A DNA stretch of 46,500 nucleotides, from assembly GCF_002751875.1 (NCBI RefSeq), contig NZ_NMZM01000013.1:1-46500 (forward strand). The letters run 5' to 3'. The notes beneath the pieces were generated by a model. That model ran no database searches. It saw only the letters and a program-made list of their open reading frames with translations, and had not been told where the DNA came from. The DNA is from Oceaniglobus indicus (GTDB lineage: Bacteria; Pseudomonadota; Alphaproteobacteria; Rhodobacterales; Rhodobacteraceae). The translations under genes were made by a program, and so were the position numbers. Shown piece by piece: positions 1-12,170 of the stretch. Positions within the stretch are counted from its first letter, which is position 1. Each line of letters begins with the position of its first letter.

Positions 1-22
1 AGATCAGACATGTTCACCGCTC

Positions 23-60
23 GATTTTCGACCCGTGAATCATGCAACCAGTCGAAAATC
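23..60. repeat. 10-bp inverted repeat downstream of gyrB
   Basis: A perfect inverted repeat (GATTTTCGAC at 23-32, GTCGAAAATC at 51-60) with an 18-nt spacer lies 15 bases past the gyrB stop. There is no T-run on the gyrB-sense side, so it is not a textbook intrinsic terminator. It could still act as an mRNA 3'-end hairpin or a protein-binding palindrome for a gene left of the window. Confidence 0.4.
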
Positions 61-74
61 AATGGGTCCTGACC

Positions 75-2564
<2,490 letters not shown>

Positions 2565-2619
2565 TTAGGGGCGACCCCGGCCTCACCCGACGATACCCGG
2601 CACGTCTGGCGATACCGGT

Positions 2620-3240
2620 TCAGATCAGCGGGATGACCAGGCCAACCGCGATCAGCATCAGACCCGCCGCGATGTTGATACGTTTCAGCACGCGGGGCGA
2701 TGTTAGGCTGCGCTTGGCGCGATCGATCCCAAATGCCAGGGCAAGGTTGCAGACCAGCGGTACCAGCGCCGAAATGGCAACGATCACCATCATGTCGGGC
2801 CAGCGCAGCGTCGTCAGGTCGAAAAAGCCGGGCAAGGCGCCCATGTAGAACAGGATCGCCTTGGGATTGCCCAGGATCACGGCCAGCCCCGCACCGAACC
2901 CGGCCCAACGCCCGGGACGGGTCAGGCGGCTGTCGCGCGCAATGGCACTGCCGGCGTTTCGCAGGATCAGGATCCCCATGATCAGGAACGTGCCACAGGC
3001 CACCCAGCGCAGGACTGTCATGAAGCCGGCAAAAACGTTGACGATCCATGTCACCCCCATGATCGCCAGAAGCGGCCAGAGCAGATCCCCCGCGACAACG
3101 CCCAGGGCCAGTGGCCACGCAGCGGAAAATCCCCCCGACAGGGCCCGCGCGCTCAGCGCCACCCAGACCGGACCGGGCGTCAGGAACAGGATCATCAGCG
3201 CACCGGTATAAAGCGCGATATCGGCCAGACCGATGGTCAT
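2620..3240 (-). CDS. LysE/RhtB-family amino acid exporter
   Basis: A 206-aa, very hydrophobic protein with about six predicted membrane segments. The N-terminus (ALYTGALMILFLTPGPVWVA) carries the TPGP motif typical of LysE/RhtB exporters of amino acids or homoserine lactones, and a glycine-rich GNPKAILFYMGALPGFF segment typical of the family lies mid-protein. Its start codon overlaps the recF stop by 4 bases (ATGA), so it is probably translated with recF. The substrate cannot be read from sequence. Its position between recF and gyrB is unusual against the classic order. Confidence 0.88.
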   Translation of the reverse strand: MTIGLADIALYTGALMILFLTPGPVWVALSARALSGGFSAAWPLALGVVAGDLLWPLLAIMGVTWIVNVFAGFMTVLRWVACGTFLIMGILILRNAGSAIARDSRLTRPGRWAGFGAGLAVILGNPKAILFYMGALPGFFDLTTLRWPDMMVIVAISALVPLVCNLALAFGIDRAKRSLTSPRVLKRINIAAGLMLIAVGLVIPLI

Positions 3241-4343
3241 GTGACCCGCACCACCGCCGACACACCGTCAACCTCGTCCACGCGAAACCGCTCGGCACGA
3301 TCGCCCAGGTCCGAAAACAACTCGGCTCCGGTGCCGGTCATCCAGGCCTGACACTCCAGCGCGCAGATCTCGTCGAACAAGGCCGCGCGCCGTCCGTCGT
3401 CCAGATGCGCCGCGACCTCGTCCAGCAACAGGATGGGGGCGGCGCCGGTTTCATCGGCCAATGCGCGGGCATTGGCCAGGATCAGGGATATGAGCAGGGC
3501 CTTCTGCTCGCCGGTCGAACATTGCGCGGCCGGCACGCCCTTGGCCACGAACACCGCGCCCAGATCCGCACGGTGCGGCCCCACCAACGTCCGCCCCGCC
3601 GCAAGGTCACGGCGCCGCCCATCCGCCAGCGCCGCAACCAATCCGATGGCATCACCCGGATCCTCATCGGCCGCCGTGACGGCGAACAGGTCCGAGATCG
3701 GAAAATCCGTGGGCGACTGTCGCTGCGCCGCCATCACCTTGCCCAGGGCCTCGTGCCGGTTCGCGATGATCCGCGCCCCGCTTTCGGCCATCTGCGCCTC
3801 CAGTGCCCCATACCATGCCGGATCGCGCACCTGATCCTTCAGCAGACGGTTCCGCTCGCGCATCGCCTTTTCATACGCCAGAACCGCGTCGCCATGGGCC
3901 GGCTCGAAACTCATCGTCATGCGATCCCAGAACCGCCGCCGGCCCTCGGCCCCCTCGATCCACAGGCGGTCCATGGACGGCACCAGCCACAGCATCCTCA
4001 GGATTCGACCCAGCGCGATCTGCGGCGCGCTCTTGCCGTCGATCCGGGTTTCACGCGCCCGCCCCACTTCGGCACCGGTCTCGATCTCGTGGGGGCCATC
4101 CGCGCCGCGCACCTCCGCGGCGATGCGCCAGCCCAATTCTTCGGGACGGCGCAACAGATCGTCCATTGCGGCGCGGCGCAGACCGCGCCCCGGCGACAAC
4201 AGCGATACCGCCTCGATCAGATTGGTCTTGCCGGCGCCATTCGGCCCGAACAACGCCACCGGCGCACCCGACAGCTGAAGCGACAACCGCCGATGCGATC
4301 GAAAATGGGACAGGCGCAACGATGCGACGACAAGGCCGCTCAA
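3237..4343 (-). CDS. recF: DNA replication/repair protein RecF
   Basis: RecF is an SMC-like ATPase that helps load RecA at single-strand gaps with RecO and RecR. The 368-aa product begins with the RecF-type LRLSHFRSHRRL segment. Walker A (GPNGAGKTN) is at 33-41, an ABC-type signature region (STGEQKALLI) lies near residue 290, and Walker B (PILLLDEVAAHLD) follows. It lies about 60 bp after dnaN, separated from it by a copy of the interspersed GC-rich repeat, and overlaps the following LysE-type gene by 4 bases. Confidence 0.96.
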   Translation of the reverse strand: MSGLVVASLRLSHFRSHRRLSLQLSGAPVALFGPNGAGKTNLIEAVSLLSPGRGLRRAAMDDLLRRPEELGWRIAAEVRGADGPHEIETGAEVGRARETRIDGKSAPQIALGRILRMLWLVPSMDRLWIEGAEGRRRFWDRMTMSFEPAHGDAVLAYEKAMRERNRLLKDQVRDPAWYGALEAQMAESGARIIANRHEALGKVMAAQRQSPTDFPISDLFAVTAADEDPGDAIGLVAALADGRRRDLAAGRTLVGPHRADLGAVFVAKGVPAAQCSTGEQKALLISLILANARALADETGAAPILLLDEVAAHLDDGRRAALFDEICALECQAWMTGTGAELFSDLGDRAERFRVDEVDGVSAVVRVT

Positions 4344-4349
4344 CCCGGA

Positions 4350-4394
4350 CCTCCGGATTTCTTACTGACCGAAATACTCCCGCCGGAGGCTCCG
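4350..4394. repeat. Interspersed 3'-intergenic repeat, copy A (dnaN/recF)
   Basis: The stretch 4359-4394 reads TTCTTACTGACCGAAATAC followed by CTCCCGCCGGAGGCTCCG. The CCGGAGG at 4383-4389 can also pair with CCTCCGG at 4350-4356. The same core recurs at 34693-34779 (twice, inverted) and 39806-39840. In all cases the unit lies downstream of a minus-strand gene; here it begins 8 bases past the dnaN stop codon. Confidence 0.7.
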
Positions 4395-4401
4395 TCCGAT
4401 G

Positions 4402-5520
4402 TCACACGCGCATCGGCATGACGACATAAACCGCCGTCGGGTCATTGCCTTCCTGCATCAACGTCGGATCGCCGGACGAATTGAACAGGAACACCGCGTT
4501 TTCCCGGTCCACCTGGCTGGCGATCTCCAACAGGTATTTGGCGTTGAACCCGATTTCCAGCTTCTCATCGGAATAGGCGACGACCAGTTCTTCCTCGGCG
4601 TTGCCGCTGTCGGGGGCGTTCACCGACAGGATCAGGCGGTCCTCGTCCATCTGCATCTTCACGGCGCGCGAGCGTTCCGAGCTGACCGTGGCAACCCGGT
4701 CCACCGCCTTGGCGAAATCGCCCGCGTCCACTTCCATGCGGCGGGTGTTCCCCTTGGGGATGACGCGCGAGTAATCCGGGAAGGTGCCGTCGATGACCTT
4801 CGAGGTCAGCGTGATCGTCGGCGTGGCAAAGCGCACCTTGGTCTCCGACACCGAAACGGCGATCTCGGCGTCGTCATCCTCAAGCAGCTTGCGCATCTCG
4901 CCCACGGTCTTGCGGGGCACGATCACGCCCGGCATCCCTTCGGCATTCACCGGCAGGTCGGCGTCGATCCGGGCCAGGCGGTGACCGTCGGTCGCCACGC
5001 AACGCAGGGTCAGGTTGCCACCCTCGTCGGCGACATGCATGTAGACACCGTTCAGGTAATAGCGCGTTTCCTCGGTGGAGATGGCGAATTTCGACTTGTC
5101 GAACAGGCGGCGCAGCACCTTGGCGGGGCAGGTGAAGTTCGACGAATACTCCGACGTCGCCATCACGGGGAAATCCTCGCGCGGCAGGGTCGCAAGGGCA
5201 AAGTTCGAGCGCCCCGCCTCGACCACCAGCCGCCCGGACGCGCCATCGTCGGACAACGACACCAACGCCCCATCCGACAGCTTGCGCACGATTTCGTGCA
5301 GGGTGACGGCGCTGACAGTCGTCGATCCGGCACGTTCGACCTTGGCGGCGGCCTTGTCGACCACCTCGATGTCCAGGTCTGTGGCGCGGAAGCTGACGGT
5401 GTCGCCTTCCGCCTCGATCAGGACGTTGGCAAGGATCGGGATCGTGTTGCGACGTTCCACGACCGATTGCGCCTGGGCTACGGCCTTCAGAAGCGTGCCG
5501 CGTTCGATGCTGAGCTTCAT
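4402..5520 (-). CDS. dnaN: DNA polymerase III subunit beta (sliding clamp)
   Basis: The ring-shaped processivity clamp of DNA polymerase III. The start gives MKLSIERGTLLKAVAQAQSV and 372 aa, the usual length, with the three repeated clamp folds. The frame is open further upstream but that part has no clamp-like sequence. The C-terminus ends YVVMPMRV, matching the conserved VMPMR(V/L) end of bacterial clamps. It lies about 140 bp downstream of dnaA on the same strand. Confidence 0.98.
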   Translation of the reverse strand: MKLSIERGTLLKAVAQAQSVVERRNTIPILANVLIEAEGDTVSFRATDLDIEVVDKAAAKVERAGSTTVSAVTLHEIVRKLSDGALVSLSDDGASGRLVVEAGRSNFALATLPREDFPVMATSEYSSNFTCPAKVLRRLFDKSKFAISTEETRYYLNGVYMHVADEGGNLTLRCVATDGHRLARIDADLPVNAEGMPGVIVPRKTVGEMRKLLEDDDAEIAVSVSETKVRFATPTITLTSKVIDGTFPDYSRVIPKGNTRRMEVDAGDFAKAVDRVATVSSERSRAVKMQMDEDRLILSVNAPDSGNAEEELVVAYSDEKLEIGFNAKYLLEIASQVDRENAVFLFNSSGDPTLMQEGNDPTAVYVVMPMRV

Positions 5521-5657
5521 GTCACACTCCATCAGTTGCCGGGGTGGAAAACCTAACCGTTTCCTGCCCGACCGCAAGAAATTTCGTGGACATTCCGTAT
5601 GTTTCACAGGCCCGTCAAGGGCCTGCGACGTTCGGTTCGGGATTGTGGCGTCGAAGC

Positions 5658-7019
5658 CTACTGGTCGTCCAGGGAGCGGCGCAGCAGTTCGACATCTTCG
5701 GCGATCTGCGGATCGCTGCCCTTCAGGGCCTCGATCCGCTTGATGCCGTGCATGATCGTCGTGTGATCGCGGCCGCCGAACCGACGGCCGATTTCGGGCA
5801 GGGACCGCTGGGTCAGTTGCTTGCACAGATACATCGCCACCTGACGCGGCCGCGCGAAGGTGCGCACCCGCTTGGGCCCGATCAGGTCCGACAGCCGGAT
5901 GTTGTAGTGATCCGACACCTTGCGCTGGATTTCCTCGACCGTGGTCTTTCGGTCGCTCTGGCGCAGGATGTCGGTCAGGCATTCCTGGGTCAGCGGGATG
6001 TCGATCTCGCGCCCGACAAGGGATCCGAACGCGAAAAGCCGCATCAGTGCGCCTTCCAGAACCCGCACGTTCGACGTGATGCGGTGGGCCAGGAACTCGA
6101 GCACGCCATCGCCCAGAACCGCACCCGGAAACTGCGCATGGTGCTGCTCGACCTTCTGCTGAAGGATCCCCAGCCGCAATTCATAGCTGGTCGGATGCAG
6201 ATCGACGACCAGCCCCGATTGCAGTCGGCTGACGATACGGCTTTCCAGCCCCTCGATTTCCGACGGGGCACGGTCGGCGGATATGATGATCTGCTTGCGC
6301 TGATCGACCAGGGCGTTGAACGTGTGAAAGAACTCTTCCTGGGTGCTGTCCTTGCCGGCAATGAACTGGACGTCGTCCACCATCAGGACGTCGACCGAGC
6401 GGAACAATTGCTTGAAGTCCATCATCTGCTTGTCGCGCAGCGCCTGAACGAAGCGATACATGAACTGTTCGGCCGACAGATACAGCACGCGGATCGACGG
6501 ATCGCGGGCCTGAAGCTCCCAGGCGATGGCCTGCATCAGGTGCGTCTTGCCCAAGCCGACGCCGCCATACAGGAACAGCGGGTTGAACGTGACCGGCCCA
6601 CCCTCGGCGACACGGCGCGATGCCGCATGGGCCAGTTCGTTGGGCTTGCCGACAACGAACGTGTCGAAGGTGAACCGGGTGTCCAGCTTGGCGCCCGGCA
6701 GATCCGAATCGACACGTTCGACCGGCCGCTCGGGCGTCGCCGCCGGTTGCGGGCGCGCCGGGGCGCGGGCCGGCCGGCCGGTCGGAACGTTGAATTCAAG
6801 ACGGTGCACCGGTTCGCCCGTGCGCCCCATGAAGCGCAGGATCTGGTCCCCGAAGTTGCGGTCGACCCAGGCACCAAGGAAATTCGACGGCACGTTGAAA
6901 CGTGCGACGCCGTCCTGCGTCCCCTCGAACTCCAGCGGTTCAATCCAGTTCACATAGTTGTTTTGCCCCACCGACTTGAGCAGCTCTTGTCGGATTGTCC
7001 CCCAGGATTCGTTCGTCAT
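5658..7019 (-). CDS. dnaA: Chromosomal replication initiator protein DnaA
   Basis: The AAA+ initiator that binds DnaA boxes and melts the origin. The chosen start gives MTNESWGTIRQELL and 453 aa, within the alphaproteobacterial range; 47 upstream open codons look non-coding. Domain I is about 1-80, followed by an Ala/Pro/Arg-rich linker (about 80-105). Walker A (GGVGLGKTH) is at 152-160, with Walker B VLMVDDVQFIAGKD after it. The C-terminal domain IV ends with the DNA-binding signature GGRDHTTIMHGIKRI. It heads the minus-strand replication block. Confidence 0.98.
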   Translation of the reverse strand: MTNESWGTIRQELLKSVGQNNYVNWIEPLEFEGTQDGVARFNVPSNFLGAWVDRNFGDQILRFMGRTGEPVHRLEFNVPTGRPARAPARPQPAATPERPVERVDSDLPGAKLDTRFTFDTFVVGKPNELAHAASRRVAEGGPVTFNPLFLYGGVGLGKTHLMQAIAWELQARDPSIRVLYLSAEQFMYRFVQALRDKQMMDFKQLFRSVDVLMVDDVQFIAGKDSTQEEFFHTFNALVDQRKQIIISADRAPSEIEGLESRIVSRLQSGLVVDLHPTSYELRLGILQQKVEQHHAQFPGAVLGDGVLEFLAHRITSNVRVLEGALMRLFAFGSLVGREIDIPLTQECLTDILRQSDRKTTVEEIQRKVSDHYNIRLSDLIGPKRVRTFARPRQVAMYLCKQLTQRSLPEIGRRFGGRDHTTIMHGIKRIEALKGSDPQIAEDVELLRRSLDDQ

Positions 7020-7598
7020 TCTTCTCTGTACCCGTCCTATAAGCGCCTGTGTCCGGGATTGCGCATCGCAACCCCAAGCCCGGCCCGCGGATCTGGCAGA
7101 ACACCCCGCAAACCGACAATCGACGTCAATGGTTACACCGCTCGACCGGCACCGCACCATTCCGATGAATGGTCAGCGTGCCGATGTCGGTGCACGGACA
7201 GTTATGACTCAATCATGCGAACGACACTGGCAAGGTGCCTGCCTGACTGACCCCCGCACGAAGCGGTTCTTTTTCCATGGACATGTCCGGGGCACATCCC
7301 CCGAAGCCGACCGGATCCCCCGGCCTTACCGTTTTTGGCCGCTTCTTCCCCAAGAAGCGCGATACGGTTGGCGAACGGTTTGCCGATCAAGCGTCCGTGA
7401 ACATCGTCACGGTCATTCGACTTTCGGGCAACCCGTTTTTCGTCATGTCCCCCCAAGCGACGTGAATCGCAGGATCAAGGTAGCAAGGGGTTTCAGCCCT
7501 GCGCAACAGAACTCTGGCCTTGACTCATCCATTGCCGGAACGAATCCCGGAGTGGGTGAAAAGCCGCCTGTTTGCGGCGCCGATCGGCCACGAAACGC
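7020..7598. other. dnaA-rpsT intergenic region, no gene seen
   Basis: About 580 bases between the dnaA start and the rpsT terminator. Only short open frames with no recognisable protein features occur. I looked for consensus DnaA boxes (TTATCCACA and one-mismatch forms, both strands) and an AT-rich unwinding stretch and saw neither, so I do not call oriC here. The dnaA promoter presumably lies in this stretch. Confidence 0.5.
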
Positions 7599-7630
7599 AA
7601 AAAAAACGCGCCCTGTCACAGGCGCGCTTT
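7599..7630 (-). terminator. Intrinsic terminator of rpsT
   Basis: Read on the minus strand, a GC-rich stem (CGCGCC paired with GGCGCG, loop TGTGACAG) is followed directly by a run of eight T. It begins about 55 bases past the rpsT stop codon, a classic Rho-independent terminator. Confidence 0.9.
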
Positions 7631-7682
7631 CCTTTTTCCGATTTCCCGAGGTGCCCTCCGGAATCAGTGAGCCGACAACGAT

Positions 7683-7946
7683 TCAGCCCAGGGCCTTCAC
7701 CCGGCTGGACAGGCGCGACATCTTCCGCGCCACGGTGTTCTTGTGCATGACGCCCTTGCTGACGCCGCGCATCAGTTCGGGCTGCGCCGACTGCAGCGCG
7801 GTCTTCGCGGCAGCGGGATCGCCGGATGCGATGGCTTCTTCGACCTTGCGCAGATACGTGCGGATCCGCGACCGGCGGGCCTTGTTGACAGCATAGCGGC
7901 GTTCGTTCTGGCGCGCGCGCTTCTTGGACTGGGGCGAATTTGCCAT
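7683..7946 (-). CDS. rpsT: 30S ribosomal protein S20
   Basis: A small basic protein of the 30S subunit that binds 16S rRNA. The 87-aa product begins [17 protein letters not shown], the S20 signature, and continues as a lysine/arginine-rich helical bundle ending [11 protein letters not shown]. Length matches the family. It is monocistronic, with a strong terminator after it at 7599-7630. As in many Alphaproteobacteria it lies next to dnaA and mutM/enoyl-CoA hydratase. Confidence 0.98.
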   Translation of the reverse strand: MANSPQSKKRARQNERRYAVNKARRSRIRTYLRKVEEAIASGDPAAAKTALQSAQPELMRGVSKGVMHKNTVARKMSRLSSRVKALG

Positions 7947-8101
7947 GGTGTGTTCTCTTTCGTCGGGACAGCAAAATTAACAAATGACGCGGCAAGCCCC
8001 GACCCCGGGTTCATTACCGGGCGAATCCGGCCGAGCGGGCCTCACACGCATGTCTGCCGGGGCGTATAGCCCGCCCGCGGATCGTTGTATACCCGAAAAG
8101 C

Positions 8102-8878
8102 TCAGCGGTCGCGGAACTGCGCCTCGCGCTTTTCAAGGAAGGCGGCCATGCCTTCGGCCTGGTCCTCGGTGGCGAACATCGACTGGAACAGGCGGCGTTC
8201 GTGCAACAGGCCCTCGCTCAGCGTGGTTTCATAGCTGCGGTTCACCGATTCCTTCGCGGCCATGACCGCCAGCATCGACTTTTCCGAAATCTTCACGGCC
8301 GTCGCCATCGCCTCGTCCATCAGCTTCTTGGCGGGCACGACGCGACTGACCAGGCCCGAGCGCTCGGCCTCTTCGGCGTCCATGAACCGGCCGGTCAGAT
8401 GCATCTCCATGGCCTTCGACTTGCCCACGAACCGTGTCAGGCGCTGGGTGCCGCCCAGGCCCGCGATGACGCCCAGGTTGATCTCGGGCTGGCCGAACTT
8501 GGCGCTGTCGGCCGCGATGATGAAATCGCACATCATCGCCAATTCGCATCCGCCGCCCAGCGCATATCCGGCGACCGCCGCGATGATCGGCTTGCGGCAC
8601 CGTTCGATCGCCGCGGCCTGCACGGCGAACATCTCTTCGACATAGATCTCGGTAAAGCTTTTTGTGGCCATCTCCTTGATGTCGGCACCGGCGGCAAATG
8701 CCTTTTCCGATCCCGTCAGGATAAGGCAACGGACCTTGTCGTTGGCGTCGGCGTCACTGACCGCCTCGGCAAGTTCCGTCAGCAGCGTCTCGTTCAGCGC
8801 GTTCATCGCGTCCGGACGGTTCAGCCGGATCAGGGCGATGTGGTCCTCGATTTCGACGACGATCGTCTTGTAGGCCAT
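8102..8878 (-). CDS. Enoyl-CoA hydratase
   Basis: A crotonase-fold enzyme hydrating 2-trans-enoyl-CoA to 3-hydroxyacyl-CoA in fatty-acid beta-oxidation. The 258-aa product has the oxyanion-hole segment AGADIKEMA (about 63-71) and the two catalytic glutamates Glu112 ([11 protein letters not shown]) and Glu132 ([10 protein letters not shown]), with the spacing of the mammalian hydratase pair. Length is standard. It sits alone between rpsT and mutM on the same strand; this pairing with mutM is common in Rhodobacteraceae. Substrate chain length cannot be told. Confidence 0.95.
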   Translation of the reverse strand: MAYKTIVVEIEDHIALIRLNRPDAMNALNETLLTELAEAVSDADANDKVRCLILTGSEKAFAAGADIKEMATKSFTEIYVEEMFAVQAAAIERCRKPIIAAVAGYALGGGCELAMMCDFIIAADSAKFGQPEINLGVIAGLGGTQRLTRFVGKSKAMEMHLTGRFMDAEEAERSGLVSRVVPAKKLMDEAMATAVKISEKSMLAVMAAKESVNRSYETTLSEGLLHERRLFQSMFATEDQAEGMAAFLEKREAQFRDR

Positions 8879-8943
8879 GGTCTGTCGGCTTTCCCTTTGG
8901 AAGTCAGTGCCGAAGACTTACCAATGTTGCCCGACGTTTCAAG

Positions 8944-9795
8944 CTATCTTTGGCAGGCGGCACAGAAGAAGGTCGAGCGGCCCGATTGCACGATACGCCG
9001 CACCGTTCCGGTGCATCCCTCGGTCACGCAGGGGCGGTCTTCGCGGTCGTAAACACGGAAGCGGTGTTGAAAATATCCAAGTTCTCCATTGCTTTGGCGG
9101 TGATCGCGCAGGGATGAACCGCCCGCGTCGATCGCTTCGGACAGGACCGCGCGAATCACCGGAACCAGTGAGGCCGCCCGGCGCGCCGACAGGTTTGCGG
9201 CCTTGCGCCGTGGCGAAATGCGCGCACGGTGCAGGGTTTCGCACACGTAGATGTTGCCAAGACCGGCAACGACCCGCTGGTCCAGCAAGGCCGTCTTCAG
9301 CGGGGTTCGCCGGGTCTTCAGCGCGGCGACCAGGTAATCTTCGTTGAAGACGTTGCCAAACGGCTCGGGACCGATCCGTTCGATCAGCCAATGCGATTCG
9401 ACCGCGGCGGTCGCGATCAGGTCCATCGCCCCGAACCGGCGCGGATCGTTGAAGGTCACCCGCGCGCCGTTGGCCATTTCAAAGACCACGTGGTCATGTT
9501 TTTCCGGCGCCGGATGTTCATGGTGAAAGTGCCCCAGCGGATCCCCCGACACCAGCATCCGGCCCGACATGCCCAGGTGCACGATCAGGGTTTCGCCGCT
9601 GTCCAGATCGGCCAGCAGGTATTTCGACCGGCGCCCCAAGCGCAGCACCCGCTTGCCGGTCAGCCGATCCGCCATGTTCGGCGGGAACGGCCAGCGCAGA
9701 TCGGCCCGGTTCACCCGAGCGCGGGTGATCACCTGCCCCTCCATCACGGGGGCCAAGCCGCGGCGAACCGTCTCGACTTCGGGCAATTCGGGCAT
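8944..9795 (-). CDS. mutM: Formamidopyrimidine-DNA glycosylase
   Basis: A base-excision repair glycosylase/AP lyase removing 8-oxoguanine and formamidopyrimidines. The start giving [14 protein letters not shown] exposes the catalytic Pro2 and Glu3, so it is the correct one although the frame is open further upstream; a GAGGGG ribosome site lies 7 bases before it. The product has 283 aa. The C-terminal zinc finger (CVTEGC ... CAACQR) is complete. It is divergent from ubiE, with about 75 bp shared as promoter region. Confidence 0.97.
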   Translation of the reverse strand: MPELPEVETVRRGLAPVMEGQVITRARVNRADLRWPFPPNMADRLTGKRVLRLGRRSKYLLADLDSGETLIVHLGMSGRMLVSGDPLGHFHHEHPAPEKHDHVVFEMANGARVTFNDPRRFGAMDLIATAAVESHWLIERIGPEPFGNVFNEDYLVAALKTRRTPLKTALLDQRVVAGLGNIYVCETLHRARISPRRKAANLSARRAASLVPVIRAVLSEAIDAGGSSLRDHRQSNGELGYFQHRFRVYDREDRPCVTEGCTGTVRRIVQSGRSTFFCAACQR

Positions 9796-9871
9796 CGCGG
9801 AACCCCTCGCAATTGTAACCACTTCCCAGCGCTCTATAAGAAGGGAGAGTTGCAAAGGATCGCAAGCCCCC

Positions 9872-10630
9872 ATGAGTGACGACGACACATCCCCCCGCAC
9901 GACGCATTTCGGCTTCCAGGATATTCCCGAAACGGAAAAATCGGGACGCGTCCACGGGATCTTCACCAACGTGGCCAGCAAATACGACATCATGAACGAT
10001 GTGATGTCGGGTGGCGTTCACCGTCTGTGGAAGGATGCCATGATGGACTGGCTGGCGCCCCGCCCGGGCCAGCGCCTGCTCGACGTCGCGGGCGGCACGG
10101 GAGACGTTTCGTTCCGCTTCCTGAAACGCGCGCCGACCGCCCACGCCACGGTCTGCGACCTGACTGAATCGATGCTGATCGAAGGGCGCAAACGGGCCGA
10201 AGCCGAACAGATGGCCAGCCATCTTGACTGGATCGTCGGCGACGCCATGGCCCTGCCCTTCGACGACGCCACCTTCGATGTCTATACAATTTCCTTCGGC
10301 ATCCGGAACGTCACCCGGATTGACGAAGCGCTGTCCGAAGCGTTTCGCGTGCTGAAAACCGGCGGCCGTCTCATGGTGTTGGAATTTTCGCAATTGCCGA
10401 ATCCGGCGATGCAATGGGCTTATGACCGCTACTCCTTCAATGTGATCCCCGCCATGGGCCAGGCGATCGCGGGTGACCGTGACAGTTACCAGTATCTGGT
10501 CGAATCGATCCGCAAGTTTCCCGACCAGGAAACCTTCGCCACCATGATCCGCGACGCAGGTTTCGAACAGGTTAAGTACCGCAACCTGACGATGGGTGTT
10601 GCCGCGCTCCATTCCGGATGGAAGCTGTAA
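9872..10630 (+). CDS. ubiE: Demethylmenaquinone/ubiquinone C-methyltransferase UbiE
   Basis: A SAM-dependent C-methyltransferase of ubiquinone biosynthesis. The chosen ATG gives [19 protein letters not shown] and 252 aa, the family length. The family signature [18 protein letters not shown] is at about residues 38-55, followed by the SAM-binding [13 protein letters not shown]. The conserved [24 protein letters not shown] region is present. ubiB follows after a single base, so the two form a transcription unit for quinone synthesis. Confidence 0.97.
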   Translation: MSDDDTSPRTTHFGFQDIPETEKSGRVHGIFTNVASKYDIMNDVMSGGVHRLWKDAMMDWLAPRPGQRLLDVAGGTGDVSFRFLKRAPTAHATVCDLTESMLIEGRKRAEAEQMASHLDWIVGDAMALPFDDATFDVYTISFGIRNVTRIDEALSEAFRVLKTGGRLMVLEFSQLPNPAMQWAYDRYSFNVIPAMGQAIAGDRDSYQYLVESIRKFPDQETFATMIRDAGFEQVKYRNLTMGVAALHSGWKL

Positions 10631-10631
10631 C

Positions 10632-12170
10632 GTGCGAGGACCACACAATATCTTGCGTCTGATCCGCACCGGCGCCACGTTCGAGCGGACCGGTGCGATG
10701 AATGTCGTGCTGGAGGCGTTCGACGCACCGCCGTCCCTGCGCCTTGCGGCCAAGATTCTGGCCGTGCCGTTTCGCTGGCTCGGGTACAAGGGCGATCCGT
10801 CGCAGCCCCCCGCGCCCCGCGCGCTGACGGCCCTGGGCCCCGCCTATATCAAGTTTGGCCAGGTGCTTTCGACCCGTCCCGATGTGGTCGGTGAAGAACT
10901 GGCCGCGCAGATGCGCGTCTTGCAGGACAAGCTGCCGCCCTTTCCGCTGGCCGAAGCGCGCGCCATGGTGGAGCAGGAACTCGAGATCGATGTCGATACG
11001 CTGTTTTCGTCGTTTTCCGAGCCCGTCGCCGCCGCATCCATCGCGCAGGTCCACCGCGCGACCCTGCGTGAAACCGGCGAAGATGTTGCGGTCAAGGTCT
11101 TGCGGCCGGGAATCGAGCGGGCGTTCCAGAAAGACGTGGATGCCTTTTACCTGGCGGCCCGCATGATCGAGATCCTCGCCCCCTCGACGCGACGGCTGAA
11201 ACCGATGGACGTGATCACGCATTTCGAAGGCGTGGTGCTGGGCGAGCTTGACCTGAGGATGGAGACGTCATCCTCGGCGGAATTCGCCGCCAATACCGCG
11301 AACGACGACGGTTTCGGCGTGCCGCAGGTGAAATGGTTCCTGTCTTCGCGTCGGGTGATGACACTCGATTGGGTCGATGGCGTATCCGCCGGCGACATCG
11401 CCGCCATCGACGCCGCCGGCCACGATCGCAAGATCCTGGGCGAACGGGTCTTGCGGCTGTTCCTGAGTCACGCCCTGCGCGATGGTTTCTTCCATGCCGA
11501 CATGCATCACGGCAATCTCAAGATCACGCCGAACGGTGATATCGTCGCGCTGGATTTCGGGATCATGGGGCGGCTGGATGAATATACGCGCCGGGTTTAC
11601 GCCGAAATCCTCTTCGGGTTCATCCGCAAGGACTATCGCCGCGTGGCCGAAGTGCACTTCGAAGCCGGGTACGTGCCGGCGGACAAGGACATCGACGCCT
11701 TTGCCCAGGCTTTGCGTGCGGTGGGCGAGCCGATCTTCGGGATGGACGCCAGCCGCATCTCGATGGCGCGTCTGCTGACCTATCTCTTCGAGGTGACCGA
11801 GCGGTTCGGCATGGAGACGCGAACCGAACTGATTCTGCTGCAGCGCACCATGGTCGTCGTCGAAGGCGTCTCCCGCTCGCTGCATCCGCAAATCAACATC
11901 TGGGAAATCGCGCAGCCGATCGTCGAGGATTACATCAAGGCCAATATCGGCCCCAAGGCGCTGTTGCGGGACATGACCCGTACCCTGCGCGTGCTGGGCC
12001 GCTTCGGGCCGCGCCTGCCCGAGTTGGCGGAAGCTGCACTGATGAACCGCCACGAGACGGTGAAACCCGCACCCGGCCGCAACCCGTGGGAAGTGGCCGC
12101 GTTGATCGGAGTGGGCGCAGGTGCGTCATTGATCTGCCTATGGCTCGGAGCATTGATCCAGTCGATCTAG
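10632..12170 (+). CDS. ubiB: Ubiquinone biosynthesis protein UbiB (ABC1/ADCK kinase-like)
   Basis: An atypical protein-kinase-like ATPase needed for ubiquinone synthesis, anchored in the inner membrane. I choose the GTG at 10632 (one base after the ubiE stop), giving MRGPHNILRLIRTGATFERTG and 512 aa; an ATG at 10596 inside ubiE would add 12 residues. The ADCK-specific KFGQ motif (YIKFGQVLSTRPD) is at about residues 74-86. The kinase core (HADMHHGNL, ALDFGIMG) is intact. A C-terminal hydrophobic helix (about 490-510) is the membrane anchor. The last 33 bases overlap the convergent phosphotransferase gene. Confidence 0.95.
   Translation: MRGPHNILRLIRTGATFERTGAMNVVLEAFDAPPSLRLAAKILAVPFRWLGYKGDPSQPPAPRALTALGPAYIKFGQVLSTRPDVVGEELAAQMRVLQDKLPPFPLAEARAMVEQELEIDVDTLFSSFSEPVAAASIAQVHRATLRETGEDVAVKVLRPGIERAFQKDVDAFYLAARMIEILAPSTRRLKPMDVITHFEGVVLGELDLRMETSSSAEFAANTANDDGFGVPQVKWFLSSRRVMTLDWVDGVSAGDIAAIDAAGHDRKILGERVLRLFLSHALRDGFFHADMHHGNLKITPNGDIVALDFGIMGRLDEYTRRVYAEILFGFIRKDYRRVAEVHFEAGYVPADKDIDAFAQALRAVGEPIFGMDASRISMARLLTYLFEVTERFGMETRTELILLQRTMVVVEGVSRSLHPQINIWEIAQPIVEDYIKANIGPKALLRDMTRTLRVLGRFGPRLPELAEAALMNRHETVKPAPGRNPWEVAALIGVGAGASLICLWLGALIQSI

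Noticed and set aside
7277-7465. 62-codon open frame between dnaA and rpsT
   Set aside because: No ribosome site, no recognisable motif, and overlapping frames of equal quality.
7020-7680. Possible oriC next to dnaA
   Set aside because: No consensus or near-consensus DnaA boxes and no AT-rich unwinding region were seen; the origin of many Rhodobacteraceae lies elsewhere.
12138-12170. ubiB/phosphotransferase 33-bp overlap as a sign of a frameshift
   Set aside because: Both C-termini are full-length for their families; convergent overlaps of this size are ordinary in compact genomes.
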